From Paenibacillus sp. FSL H7-0357 (GTDB lineage: Bacteria; Bacillota; Bacilli; Paenibacillales; Paenibacillaceae), in assembly GCF_000758525.1 (NCBI RefSeq), contig NZ_CP009241.1, forward strand, positions 434,001-498,000: a DNA stretch of 64,000 bases, given 5' to 3'. Each line of letters starts with the position of its first letter. Within the stretch, counting starts at the first letter, position 1. Shown here one piece after another: positions 17,320 through 26,107 of the stretch. Position numbers and translations under genes: made by a program. The notes below the pieces were generated by a model. That model had not been told where the DNA came from and ran no database searches. It saw only the letters and a program-made list of their open reading frames with translations.

Positions 17320-18282
17320 TTAAACCTTCTCTTCCAGGTGCAGGCTTTCGATGCCGGATCGGATGATGCCGCATGAAGCATCAAACTTCGCATACTCCTG
17401 ATCACTGAGATTCAGCTCCAGCAGTTCCTGAATGCCGCCCCCGCCGATAATGGCAGGAGCTCCGGCGCATACATTCTTTTGCCCGTACTCCCCGTCCAGA
17501 ATCGCCGAGACGGCAATGATTTTGTGTTCATCATTCAGGATGGAGCGCGTGATATAAGCCAGAGCACTGCCGATGCCAAAATGCGTGGAGCCTTTGCGTG
17601 TGAAGATCTCCCAGCCGGCATCCTTCGTTTTGCGGGCGAGATCCTCCAGATCCAGATCCCTGAACCGCTCGCGGTGCTGCTCCATAATCTGCAGAAGCGG
17701 TTTGCCGCCGATCGTTACATGCGACCAGGCAACAAACTGGGATTCTCCATGTTCGCCGAGTGCATAGCCGTTCACACTGCGGGGATCAATGGAGAATACT
17801 TCCGACAGCAGCGTCTTCAGCCGCGATGAATCAATAGAGGTGCCGGTGCCGATAATGCGGTGGCGCGGCAGTCCGGAGATTTTCCATACCATATAGGTGA
17901 CAATATCAACCGGATTGGCGGCAATTACAAAGATACCGTCGAATCCGCCAGCCATAATTTCCGTAATAATAGACTTGGTTATAACCGCAGCATCATCCAG
18001 GACATCAAGTCTGGTCTGACCCGGTTTGGGATTGGCCCCGGCAGTCAGGATAACGACATCCATTCCGCCGCAATCGCTTGTGGTACCGGCATATACTTTG
18101 GTGCGTGTCCCTGTGAAATCCATGCAGTGCGAGAGGTCAAGCGCTTGTGCCATGGCCCAGTCATAGGTGCGGTCGACCATCATGATCTCATCGCATATCG
18201 CTTGGTTGACCATGGAATAGGCACAGCTGGAGCCCACATTACCGGAGCCGACGATCGCCACTTTTCTCGATTTTGTTTTCAA
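17320..18282 (-). CDS. L-lactate dehydrogenase-like NAD-dependent 2-hydroxyacid dehydrogenase
   Basis: 320 residues of the LDH/MDH fold. NAD motif GSGNVGSS near residues 12-19, catalytic-loop arginine R91, then the substrate-binding D151/R154 and catalytic H178 (GEHGESQ). The proteins normally oxidise L-lactate or reduce pyruvate in the cytoplasm. The specificity loop reads AGANPKPGQTR, with P85 where ordinary L-LDH has glutamine (NQKPGETR) and malate dehydrogenase has arginine. The substrate may therefore differ from pyruvate. It is monocistronic and convergent with the chemoreceptor gene. Family membership is certain; the exact substrate is not. Confidence 0.85.
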   Translation of the reverse strand: MKTKSRKVAIVGSGNVGSSCAYSMVNQAICDEIMMVDRTYDWAMAQALDLSHCMDFTGTRTKVYAGTTSDCGGMDVVILTAGANPKPGQTRLDVLDDAAVITKSIITEIMAGGFDGIFVIAANPVDIVTYMVWKISGLPRHRIIGTGTSIDSSRLKTLLSEVFSIDPRSVNGYALGEHGESQFVAWSHVTIGGKPLLQIMEQHRERFRDLDLEDLARKTKDAGWEIFTRKGSTHFGIGSALAYITRSILNDEHKIIAVSAILDGEYGQKNVCAGAPAIIGGGGIQELLELNLSDQEYAKFDASCGIIRSGIESLHLEEKV

Positions 18283-18501
18283 TTGCCTTATCCTCGCTCT
18301 CTAAAAATAATACGTTTCCTATTCCTTGGTGAAGTATGCTTATATTTTAACTGATCTGATTGCAAGTTACCTGACATGAAGGTGGAAAAGCGTGTTTTGA
18401 CCGAACATTTTTTGCCACAAATGACATGAAAGGTTAGGAATGACTGGGCGGAGTTATAGAATATTCTATGCTTGTAGCGTGAAGGTGGACTTCCGGAAAT
18501 A

Positions 18502-18550
18502 AAAAAAGAGCATTCGTGCGGCCCTAAGGGTCAATGAAATGCTCTTTTTA
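18502..18550. terminator. Terminator hairpin downstream of the CcdC-like gene
   Basis: AAAAAGAGCATT pairs with AATGCTCTTTTT around an inner GCCCT/GGGTC pair. On the minus strand the stem is followed by a long T-tract, so it ends the CcdC-like transcript. Confidence 0.85.
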
Positions 18551-18569
18551 CTCATTTGATGCTTCATTC

Positions 18570-19076
18570 TTATCCGCGGGGCTGGGGAATAGGTGCCTTC
18601 GGCAGAGCCATTCGGGTATAGCGCTTATACATGTACACCCTCCAGTGGAGGATCATGCCAAAGGCCAGAATAAAAAATAATCCGCCTGACTGCGGTATGG
18701 ATACATATCGGTTGATAAACTCATGAAGCACTGTGCGGATTAGCAGTAATCCGAGCAGAATGAAGGCGAAACTCTTGGAACGCTGGGCGTAGATCAGCCC
18801 GTCCCGTTCTTCAAAGACTGTGCTGCGCATTAGCGGATAGGCGAAAATGAACCAGCCGATCAGGAAAGCCGTAACTGCCCACCACCAGGGAAACCGGACC
18901 TCTGGTACAACGAACATGGCAAAACCTGTGGACATGCCGAGCGGCGGTATCCATATTTTACGGAGGGTTACCGGTCTCGCACTTGCCTTCAGGCGGATAA
19001 AAATAACCATCAGCGCCATAAACACGGCCCCCAGTGTGGAGCCCACATGCAGAAGCGAGGGGTTAATATTGCCCAT
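18570..19076 (-). CDS. CcdC-family multi-pass membrane protein
   Basis: 168 residues with four to five membrane segments. The pattern PLGMSTGFAMFVVPEVRFPWWWA, then FLIGWFIFAYPLMRSTVFE and RSKSFAFILLGLLLIRTVLHEF is that of the CcdC (YneJ) family, named from its position next to cytochrome c maturation genes in Bacillus. The molecular role remains unclear, and there are no such neighbours here. Start ATG at 19076 with AGAGGAAAG upstream. Confidence 0.8.
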   Translation of the reverse strand: MGNINPSLLHVGSTLGAVFMALMVIFIRLKASARPVTLRKIWIPPLGMSTGFAMFVVPEVRFPWWWAVTAFLIGWFIFAYPLMRSTVFEERDGLIYAQRSKSFAFILLGLLLIRTVLHEFINRYVSIPQSGGLFFILAFGMILHWRVYMYKRYTRMALPKAPIPQPRG

Positions 19077-19207
19077 GATTCACTTTCCTCTCTGTGATTT
19101 GTGTCACTATTTCTCCATTATAGCAGAAATTCTGTGATGTTCAGAATCGCGGCTGAAACTAAAATTCAGGCGGGTTTGCTGAGGATCTCTGATCGTCCAG
19201 ACACAAT

Positions 19208-19237
19208 AAACCCGCCAGGGTGACCCTGGCGGGTTGT
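19208..19237. terminator. Perfect hairpin downstream of the GlsB-like gene
   Basis: AACCCGCCAGGGT pairs with ACCCTGGCGGGTT with almost no loop. It lies between the convergent ends of the GlsB-like transcript and the region behind CcdC. The adjoining T-rich runs are short. Confidence 0.7.
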
Positions 19238-19282
19238 TTCCAAATGTTCAACTCATCTGGTCAGCTTCGATCGCCGGCAAGC

Positions 19283-19543
19283 TTAAGAACGGCTGCGTCC
19301 ACCGACCGAACGAAGGATCAGGCTGACGATAAAGATCAGGACAATGGCACCAATCAATGAAGGGAAGACGTAGAAATCACTGATTTTTGGTCCCCAGCTT
19401 CCAAGCAGCATGCCACCGAGCCATGAACCCAGAACACCGGCAATAATGTTGCCGATAATGCCTCCAGGAATATCTCTGCCCATGATCAGACCTGCCAACC
19501 AACCAATTACTCCGCCTACAATTAACATCCATAATAAACTCAT
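19283..19543 (-). CDS. GlsB/YeaQ/YmgE-family small membrane protein
   Basis: 86 residues with three hydrophobic segments and the typical Gly-rich pattern WMLIVGGVIGWLAGLIMGR, GGIIGNIIAGVLGSWLGG. The family is called transglycosylase-associated and is often stress-induced; its function is unproven. AAGGAGC precedes the ATG. A SigB-like promoter pattern lies upstream. The 318 nt between this gene and the divergent lactonase gene contain that promoter and otherwise no gene. Confidence 0.88.
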   Translation of the reverse strand: MSLLWMLIVGGVIGWLAGLIMGRDIPGGIIGNIIAGVLGSWLGGMLLGSWGPKISDFYVFPSLIGAIVLIFIVSLILRSVGGRSRS

Positions 19544-19586
19544 TATGCTTCAGCTCCTTTGTGTTTGTTATCTTCGATGGTTACTA

Positions 19587-19611
19587 TTAACCTCAAGCGG
19601 AACGTTTAAAC
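19587..19611 (-). promoter_or_regulatory. Possible SigB-type promoter of the GlsB-like gene
   Basis: Minus strand GTTTAA (from 19611), 13-nt spacer, GGTTAA (19587-19592). The first hexamer matches the sigma-B -35 element; the second matches GGGTAT at 4 of 6 positions. It is plausible given the stress family of the gene, but weak alone. Confidence 0.35.
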
Positions 19612-19861
19612 CATGTGTAAAATATTGCCTTGCTGCTTATTATCAGTATTCAAGTATGCCCCAAAAGATGCTGTTTAATCCGCATAATGTGTTGGGTATA
19701 TAAACATGTTATAGTGAAAATGAAGCGCGGATATGAGTGAACAGGGTGCTTTGCAGGGTATATAAGAAGTAAGGGAATACACCTGCAAACGATGGCTCCG
19801 AAAGCGGGTCTGCCGGGGTCAAGCAAGATACGCTGCTATTACACTAAAAGGAGACGCTGCT

Positions 19862-20911
19862 ATGCAACAGCCTAATGAAGTACTATTTTATGTAGGGACT
19901 TATAATAGCAAGGAAGAGGATGCTATTCTGCTGGGGGCTTTGAACAAGGATACAGGGGAAATGAGAGTTCTGAACGGTACTAAGGGCATTGAGAATCCAT
20001 CCTATCTGGCTGTAAACCGTGCGGGAACTGTTCTATATGCAGTCAGCGAACAGGATGAGGGCGAAATTCATGCCTTTACCATTGAAGCCGGAACCAAAGC
20101 CTTGCACCCGCTAGGCGGCAGAAGTACAGAAGGCGGTGCCCCCTGTTATGTCTCCATTCATCCGCAAGGGGATTACATATATGTCGCCAATTACACGGGC
20201 GGCAATGTCAACGTGTTCCCTGTGGGCGGGGACGGTTCTCTCCAAGAGATGTCGGCCCAGGTCCGGCATGAAGGCTCAGGGATTCGCACAGACCGCCAGG
20301 AAGCGCCGCATCCCCATTCGGTAATTCCCGATAGTACCGGCGGGCGGGTGCTGGTCTGCGATCTGGGTCTTGATCAGGTTCTGCTGTACCGTGTGCAGGA
20401 CGGCAAGCTGATTACACATCGTGAAGTGGATCTGCCTCCCGGTTCGGGCCCGCGCCACCTGGCCTATCACCCCACGGAACAATGGTTATATCTGATCAAT
20501 GAGCTGAACAGCACCATTACGGTATTTGCAAGCGACGAACAGCAGGGGGACCTGAGAGTACTCCAGAGTGTCAGCTCACTGCCGGAGCAGTACACAGCGG
20601 GCAGTGATGATACGGCTGCTGACATTCATGTTTCTCCTTGCGGACGGTTCCTTTATGCCTCTAACCGCGGGCATGACAGTATCGCCCTATTCCTTATAGA
20701 TGCAGCTACAGGTCTGCTTGAACCGGCGGACTGGGTCAATTCGGGCGGCCGGACGCCGCGCAACTTTGCTATTATGGGGGGAATGCTGCTCGCTGCCAAT
20801 CAGAACAGCGGCAATATCGTCTCGTTTAGAATCGACTGTGAGAGTGGCAGGCTGATTCCTACCGGCAATGAACTGGAAGTTCCTTCACCGGTCTGCATAA
20901 AAGCCCTGTAA
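19862..20911 (+). CDS. Lactonase family beta-propeller protein (YbhE-type 6-phosphogluconolactonase)
   Basis: 349 residues forming a seven-bladed propeller with repeated strands such as YVANYTGGNVNVFPV, LVCDLGLDQVLLY, LYLINELNSTITVF and LYASNRGHDSIALF. The pattern APHPHSVIPD and GSGPRHLAYHP are characteristic of the YbhE/Pgl family that hydrolyses 6-phosphogluconolactone. There is no signal peptide, so it is cytoplasmic. RBS AAAGGAGA. It stands alone, without other pentose-phosphate genes nearby. Some relatives act on other lactones. Confidence 0.88.
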   Translation: MQQPNEVLFYVGTYNSKEEDAILLGALNKDTGEMRVLNGTKGIENPSYLAVNRAGTVLYAVSEQDEGEIHAFTIEAGTKALHPLGGRSTEGGAPCYVSIHPQGDYIYVANYTGGNVNVFPVGGDGSLQEMSAQVRHEGSGIRTDRQEAPHPHSVIPDSTGGRVLVCDLGLDQVLLYRVQDGKLITHREVDLPPGSGPRHLAYHPTEQWLYLINELNSTITVFASDEQQGDLRVLQSVSSLPEQYTAGSDDTAADIHVSPCGRFLYASNRGHDSIALFLIDAATGLLEPADWVNSGGRTPRNFAIMGGMLLAANQNSGNIVSFRIDCESGRLIPTGNELEVPSPVCIKAL

Positions 20912-20951
20912 CAAGAAGCAAGAAGGAATTGTAATAGGAATAATAGGATAA

Positions 20952-20998
20952 GGGCCTCTCCCTTCGCTGTTAATCAGCAAAAGGGAGAGGCCCTATTT
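20952..20998. terminator. Bidirectional terminator between lactonase and hydrolase genes
   Basis: GGGCCTCTCCCTT pairs with AAGGGAGAGGCCC, with CGCTG/CAGC continuing into the loop, then TATTTA on the plus strand. It lies between convergent genes and touches the hydrolase stop codon. Confidence 0.85.
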
Positions 20999-23300
20999 AG
21001 TGCAACCCATTGATTTCGCCGGATCTGTTATAAAATCCGATATCGTCGAGCATGATTTTATCGCCTTCTTCCTGCAGATAGAAGGTTATTTCAGTCAGCT
21101 TGCCGGGATCAAGTGCAGGCTCTTCCTCCAGGAAGGCTTCAAGCGGCAGCTCGTAGGTCTGGAACACGGCTTCCGAAAGATCACCGTATTTGCCGTCGCT
21201 CATCCGTTTTTCCAGCCAGGGATTTACCGTGAACTGGGTTTGGGGCAGCGGCAGAACCTCCATCACCTCATCCAGCGGCAGGCGGGCGGCAATGTCATTG
21301 CTATCCGTGAGTTCGACCACTACATCAGGCGAGAGGGAAGGCTTAGTATTGTCGGCAGTGCCGGTATCCTCATCCTCATCCTCATCAGCATCAGCGTTGC
21401 GGTTAGCCAGGGAAAAGCTCAGGCCTTCTGCATCGGACTCGGCAATATCGTTAGTGACACTATCCTTAAGCGTGATGGTGTAAGCAGCTTCTTCACCGCT
21501 CTTGCTGGCACTGCGTTCCAGCAGGATGCCATGTGTTGCTTTGCTCTTCAGCTCACGGTCCCGGGCAACTTCTTCCGTCCAGCTAAGTCCCGTGGCAGCT
21601 GCCGTTCCGCCTAGTACTGTGTTCTTGTTGCGGTCTTCGTCAAAAGTGGCTACCGGGATGAATTCTCCGCTCTGAAATCGGCTATAATACGCAGTATCCG
21701 GCAGCCACTTCGCTCCGCTGCGGTAATCGCGGAATAGCCCGCGATAGTCAGCCTCTCCATGCAGGGTTGTTTCCAGGAACGCGGCTACATAGACCTTGGC
21801 AATTTGCCGCTGCTCGTCTCCGTCCATAATATGCGTTCGGCTGAGGAACAATCCTGCCGGCAATGACTGATCCAAGAGTCCCCAGTCGGTATTGAACTGG
21901 CTATGATTGGCATCGGCGATATATAAAGAGCTTTTGAAAGCGGAGGAGCCGCGGGAATAACTAGAACGAATATACTGGCGGTCTCCATAGAAGTCATGTA
22001 CATCCCCGTCCCGTGCGCCTTGCAGGGTCAGGTAATTGACGTCAATCAGCTTAGCCTGCTGCTCGTCGATTGCCTTATCTGTGGGAGCGAGGGCAATGAC
22101 CGAGGCTATCGAAAACTTTTTGGCGTCAGCCAGCACGGGATCGCTTTTGAACCAGCGTTCGGCATCGGCAGCCATGGCAACAGCCTGCCCGCCGCGGCTA
22201 TGGCCGAGCAGGGCGGTCTTGGTGTAATCCACCTTGTGATAGAAAGGGTTGCCGGCCTGCTCGTTGAAGACACCGATCTGCTGGAGATGCTTCAGAATCA
22301 TCCAGGTCCGCACCTTGAAGTCGTTGTCGGGAATGCCGGACCAGGCTGAATAATTCAGGAAGTTCTCATCCAGGGAGAGCGCGATAAATCCCCGGCTGGC
22401 CAGCAGCTGGCCCAAGTAAGTGTAGCCTTCGTCGGAGTAGTCCTCCATCATATGGTTGCCATGAACCATAAGCACAAGCGGGAAGGGGCCTTCACCGTCG
22501 GGCATCCAGACACGGGCATTTAACGGGAGCGAGCTGTAGTCGAATCCCCAGAATATAGTCCGCAGCTTGGGCCAGGTTTTGATATAGGCCGAGGCATCCG
22601 CAGTGGAGGAGAGAAGACCGACTTCCTTGCCGTATTCAGAACGGTGCAAGTCCTCGCCGCTGCCGTAAGTAAAGCTGCGATAGGTATAGTCACCGGGCTC
22701 TCCCGGATTTGCGGCGGGGATATCATCCTCCATCACCGTGGACGCTGCTAACACGGGCATCGCTCCGCCGTAGCTCTTGATGGGCAGGGCTATCGAAGAT
22801 AAGGCGACAGCAACTGCGAGCAGCAGTCCCGAAACGATCCGCCTGCTGCGCAGCAGGCCAAGTACGAGTCCTCCGAACCCGCCGAATAAGGCGGCAAGAA
22901 CAGCAACGGCAGCCGCTGCTTCAATCTCCAATTCAGCATAATAGAGGATTAGCAGAACGGCGCCCGCCGCACTCAATATAGAGCCCGTAAATAACCGCGG
23001 GATAGGCAGTCCGGTCAATGCCAGCACCAGAGCCAATATGTTAGCTGCCAGAGCGAGGAAGATGGTCCCGGTTCCGGCCGCCAATATAATATCCGCCGGG
23101 GCACCCAGGCCGGTGGGGATGCCCAGAATAGCCGCCGTAAATATAAGAACACATATTATCCAAGGACCGGTAAGTGCCATCCTCCATAGTGCTGTATCAT
23201 AACGGTAAGTTTCCCTAATTCGCTGTGCAAGGCTGCTGCGTATCCTCCGGTGCAGCCGCGGTCTCCCCGGCGCCGGAGCATACTCCAAATCCATTCCCAT
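20997..23300 (-). CDS. Membrane-anchored alpha/beta hydrolase
   Basis: 767 residues from the ATG at 23300, chosen because GGGGGAG lies six bases upstream; a longer form from 23318 lacks a good site. The N-terminal ~200 residues hold about six membrane helices. A large extracytoplasmic alpha/beta hydrolase domain follows, with PLVLMVHGNHMMED (oxyanion region), nucleophile elbow GHSRGG, and a late DANHSQFN histidine. A C-terminal beta-rich region near residues 600-760 ends in NRSGEINGLH and includes a short acidic run (DADEDEDEDTG). It resembles chlorophyllase/cutinase-like hydrolases. The substrate is unknown. No operon partner. Confidence 0.75.
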   Translation of the reverse strand: MGMDLEYAPAPGRPRLHRRIRSSLAQRIRETYRYDTALWRMALTGPWIICVLIFTAAILGIPTGLGAPADIILAAGTGTIFLALAANILALVLALTGLPIPRLFTGSILSAAGAVLLILYYAELEIEAAAAVAVLAALFGGFGGLVLGLLRSRRIVSGLLLAVAVALSSIALPIKSYGGAMPVLAASTVMEDDIPAANPGEPGDYTYRSFTYGSGEDLHRSEYGKEVGLLSSTADASAYIKTWPKLRTIFWGFDYSSLPLNARVWMPDGEGPFPLVLMVHGNHMMEDYSDEGYTYLGQLLASRGFIALSLDENFLNYSAWSGIPDNDFKVRTWMILKHLQQIGVFNEQAGNPFYHKVDYTKTALLGHSRGGQAVAMAADAERWFKSDPVLADAKKFSIASVIALAPTDKAIDEQQAKLIDVNYLTLQGARDGDVHDFYGDRQYIRSSYSRGSSAFKSSLYIADANHSQFNTDWGLLDQSLPAGLFLSRTHIMDGDEQRQIAKVYVAAFLETTLHGEADYRGLFRDYRSGAKWLPDTAYYSRFQSGEFIPVATFDEDRNKNTVLGGTAAATGLSWTEEVARDRELKSKATHGILLERSASKSGEEAAYTITLKDSVTNDIAESDAEGLSFSLANRNADADEDEDEDTGTADNTKPSLSPDVVVELTDSNDIAARLPLDEVMEVLPLPQTQFTVNPWLEKRMSDGKYGDLSEAVFQTYELPLEAFLEEEPALDPGKLTEITFYLQEEGDKIMLDDIGFYNRSGEINGLH

Positions 23301-23473
23301 GATTGTCTCCCCCGACATTTTGCGGTGATTTCCACTCTCTCTTTTTCCCCTATTAGATGTAGCAATCTTATTACTTTAGAGCTTTAATGACAAGTGGATC
23401 TTGCAGGAACGGCCGCCACTTGCTGCCGCTCAGCCGGAGAATGTCTGATTGCCGTCTTTTTCTAAAAAAAGGT

Positions 23474-23502
23474 TTGACAGGGTAAGGAGCTTTCAGTATT
23501 AT
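23474..23502 (+). promoter_or_regulatory. Sigma-A promoter of the sulfate-transport operon
   Basis: TTGACA (23474-23479), 17-nt spacer, TATTAT (23497-23502). It precedes a ~200-nt leader. An inverted repeat CCTAC...GTAGG lies just downstream of the start region and could be a regulator site (a CymR-type site was considered but does not match well). Confidence 0.75.
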
Positions 23503-23558
23503 GTCTTTATAACCTACTAAATGGGTAGGAATAATTGAATAATAGTTCTTACCGTACA

Positions 23559-23648
23559 GACGGAGGAACGCCCGCTTCAGGCTCGCAGATACGTGTCTTT
23601 CAGGACCGATTTGACCTGCCATACGTGGGCCTTCCTCCGTCCTTTTTT
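23559..23648 (+). terminator. Long leader hairpin with T-tract (candidate attenuator)
   Basis: GACGGAGGAA (23559-23568) pairs with TTCCTCCGTC (23632-23641), extended inside by GCCC/GGGC, followed by seven T. About 60 nt of sequence inside the stem contains further short pairings (ACGTG/CATACGT-type). It lies between promoter and gene, so it is positioned as an attenuator. I do not recognise a known riboswitch class in it. Confidence 0.7.
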
Positions 23649-23716
23649 TGCAAACATTAGCGCATAGAGAGTTCAGCAATCATCTATTTAAGAGAAAATA
23701 TGGGGGAGTGATTGTG

Positions 23717-24832
23717 ATGAAGAAAGGGATCAAGAAGGGGCTGCTCGCCGGATTTACACTATTGTTGACGGCAGGGCTTACTGCTTGCGGAAGTAATACT
23801 AACAATACGAACAACAGCGCAGGTGCAGCAACCGGTACGCCGGAGAGCACCAATGCGGCGGCAACGGCAGAAGCGACCAAAGCACCGTCTAAAGATCCGG
23901 TAGAGCTGCTGAATGTATCCTATGATCCTACACGTGAGCTTTATGAGAGCTACAACAAGGCTTTTTCGGCTTATTGGGAGCAGGAAACTGGCCAGAAAGT
24001 AACGATCAAGCAGTCCCATGGCGGTTCAGGCAAACAAAGCCGTGCCGTTATTGACGGTCTGGAAGCGGATGTGGTCACGCTGGCGTTAGGATATGACATT
24101 GACGCTTTGCAGGAAACAGGACTCATCAATGAAGGCTGGCAAAATAAATTTGAGCTTAACAGCTCGCCCTACACGTCGACTATTGTTTTCCTCGTGCGCA
24201 AAGGCAATCCGAAGGGCATAAAGGACTGGCCGGATTTGCTTAAGGAAGGTGTAGAGGTGATTACACCAAATCCGAAAACCTCCGGCGGTGCACGCTGGAA
24301 CTATCTGGCGGCTTGGGGATATGCGCTGGACCACAACAACAATGACGAAGCCAAAGCACAGGAATTTGTGCAGGAGCTGTTCAAGCATGTGCCGGTCCTG
24401 GATACCGGGGCGCGTGGTTCTACGACAACCTTTGTGGAACGCGGAATCGGTGATGTGCTGATTGCCTGGGAGAATGAAGCCTATCTGTCCATCAAAGAGC
24501 TGGGGCCGGACAAATTTGAAATTGTGAATCCTTCCGAGAGCATTCTGGCTGAACCTCCGGTTGCCGTAGTCGACAAGGTTGTCGATAAAAGAGGGACACG
24601 TGAGGTATCCGAGGCTTATCTGAAATATCTCTACACCGAAGAAGGTCAAAAAATAGCTGCAGAGAACTACTACCGCCCCACACTGGAAAGTGTGAAGGAG
24701 CAGTTCAAGGACCAATTCCCGGACATCAAGCTGTTTACGCTGGCTGATAAATTCGGCACCTGGAAAGAAACGCAGGAGAAACATTTCAATGACGGAGGCA
24801 TTTTCGACAAGATTTATGTACCGGGCAGCTAA
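23717..24832 (+). CDS. Sulfate/thiosulfate ABC transporter substrate-binding lipoprotein
   Basis: 371 residues from the ATG at 23717 (GGGGGAG eight bases upstream). Signal peptide with lipobox LTAC, then a Thr/Ala/Asn-rich linker. The sulfate-binding fold shows [20 protein letters not shown], then [27 protein letters not shown], which contains the SHGGSGKQ phosphate/sulfate-type anion loop typical of Sbp/CysP. It acts outside the membrane and delivers sulfate or thiosulfate to CysT/CysW. First gene of the operon behind the leader hairpin. Sulfate versus thiosulfate cannot be decided by eye. Confidence 0.92.
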   Translation: MKKGIKKGLLAGFTLLLTAGLTACGSNTNNTNNSAGAATGTPESTNAAATAEATKAPSKDPVELLNVSYDPTRELYESYNKAFSAYWEQETGQKVTIKQSHGGSGKQSRAVIDGLEADVVTLALGYDIDALQETGLINEGWQNKFELNSSPYTSTIVFLVRKGNPKGIKDWPDLLKEGVEVITPNPKTSGGARWNYLAAWGYALDHNNNDEAKAQEFVQELFKHVPVLDTGARGSTTTFVERGIGDVLIAWENEAYLSIKELGPDKFEIVNPSESILAEPPVAVVDKVVDKRGTREVSEAYLKYLYTEEGQKIAAENYYRPTLESVKEQFKDQFPDIKLFTLADKFGTWKETQEKHFNDGGIFDKIYVPGS

Positions 24833-24977
24833 CAAATCTTACTTTAAGTGCGGGTCATTTATAACTCGCTGCTGGTGATAGAGCCGCAGGATCTGTAAAG
24901 ATAGGCTTCGGAAAGTTCGTCCCGTTAAGGGTGCTGATCAGCCCATAAGCTGAAGGCAGGAAAGGATGAATACGTAA

Positions 24978-25817
24978 ATGAATGTCACTACTACGGCTGC
25001 GGTGCGGCGTAAGGTGCTGCCCGGCTTCGGGCTTACGATGGGCTACAGTGTACTGTATTTGAGTCTCGTTGTCCTGCTGCCGCTTTCGGCGCTGCTCTTC
25101 AACTCCACCGGGCTCAGCTGGGCTAAATTCTGGGATGTAGCCACAGACCCGCGCGTCCTGGCTTCCTACCGGGTCAGCTTGAGCACTGCGGCAGCGGCAG
25201 CTTTGACGAATGCTTTTCTGGGACTGCTGCTGGCATGGGTGCTGGTACGCTATGAGTTTCCGGGAAAAAGAGTATTCGACGCCCTGATCGATCTCCCGTT
25301 TGCACTGCCGACAGCCGTAGCGGGTGTCTCGTTGACAGCACTTTACTCACAGAATGGCTGGATCGGCTCCCTGCTGGAGCCGCTCGGCCTGAAGGTTGCC
25401 TTCACGCCGCTGGGCATCACGCTTGCGCTGATGTTTATCGGCATTCCGTTTGTTGTCCGCACCGTACAGCCCGTGCTGGAGGATCTGGACAGAGACATGG
25501 AAGAAGCCGCCGCGACGCTGGGGGCAGGCCGCTGGCGGACCTTTCTGCGGATTGTGCTGCCGGAGCTGTTCCCTGCGCTGCTCACCGGCTTTGCACTGGC
25601 TTTTGCCCGGGGGATCGGAGAATACGGGTCCGTGGTATTCATCTCCGGCAACATGCCGATGAGAACGGAGATTGCCCCGCTGCTCATTATGACCAAGCTG
25701 GAGCAATTCGATTATGCCGGAGCCACAGCGGTGGCGCTTCTTCTCCTGCTGATCTCCTTCCTGATGCTGTTCGTGATTAACCTGCTGCAGCGCTGGGCCC
25801 GCAAAAGCTCACGGTAA
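24978..25817 (+). CDS. cysT: Sulfate ABC transporter permease CysT
   Basis: 279 residues with six membrane helices. The EAA motif reads EEAAATLGAGRWRTFLRIVLPELFPALLTG, the contact site for the ATPase, and the C-terminal ARGIGEYGSVVFISGNMP is typical of CysT/CysU. AGGAAAGGATG lies upstream of the ATG. It follows the binding-protein gene by 145 nt, a gap with no recognisable gene or terminator, and is separated from cysW by the tandem hairpin repeats. Confidence 0.93.
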   Translation: MNVTTTAAVRRKVLPGFGLTMGYSVLYLSLVVLLPLSALLFNSTGLSWAKFWDVATDPRVLASYRVSLSTAAAAALTNAFLGLLLAWVLVRYEFPGKRVFDALIDLPFALPTAVAGVSLTALYSQNGWIGSLLEPLGLKVAFTPLGITLALMFIGIPFVVRTVQPVLEDLDRDMEEAAATLGAGRWRTFLRIVLPELFPALLTGFALAFARGIGEYGSVVFISGNMPMRTEIAPLLIMTKLEQFDYAGATAVALLLLLISFLMLFVINLLQRWARKSSR

Positions 25818-25824
25818 GGGAAGT

Positions 25825-26100
25825 GCAAAACTTAAGCGTATGCTTTCGAAGTGATTTTTGTCGAAGCCCATTCAGTGAGGTAACGCTCACAAAAATTAAG
25901 CGTATGCTTGCGAAGCCAGTTTTGTACGAAGATTAATCAAAGCTGCTATCCTAACAAAACTTAAGCGTATGCTTGCGAAGCGATTTTTGTCGAAGCCCAT
26001 TTGGTGAGGTATTGCTCACAAAAATTAAGCGTATGCTTTCGAAGCCAGTTTTGTACGAAGATTAATCAATGCTGCTTATCCTAACAAAACTTTTAGGAGG
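25825..26100 (+). repeat. Tandem hairpin repeat array (A-B-A-B) ending at the cysW ribosome binding site
   Basis: Two copies of a ~129-nt dimer. Each half carries AAAACTTAAGCGTATGCTT or AAAAATTAAGCGTATGCTT followed by CGAAG and TTTTTGTCGAAG (A) or AGTTTTGTACGAAG (B). A1 starts near 25825, B1 at 25888, A2 at 25954, B2 at 26017. A truncated unit at 26084 runs as ACAAAACTTTT directly into TAGGAGG. ACAAAACT and AGTTTTGT arms can form hairpins within or between units. It fills the whole 290-nt gap between cysT and cysW. Confidence 0.85.
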
Positions 26101-26107
26101 AATAATT

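Noticed and set aside
17320..18282. Malate dehydrogenase assignment
   Set aside because: The discriminating arginine of malate dehydrogenase is absent at position 85; overall motifs are LDH-like.
23503..23560. CymR-type operator in the sulfate leader
   Set aside because: The inverted repeat CCTAC/GTAGG followed by GGAATA only partly fits the published consensus, so it is not listed as a feature.
23371..23679. Minus-strand ORF in the sulfate leader
   Set aside because: It crosses the promoter and the leader hairpin of the sulfate operon and has no features of a protein.
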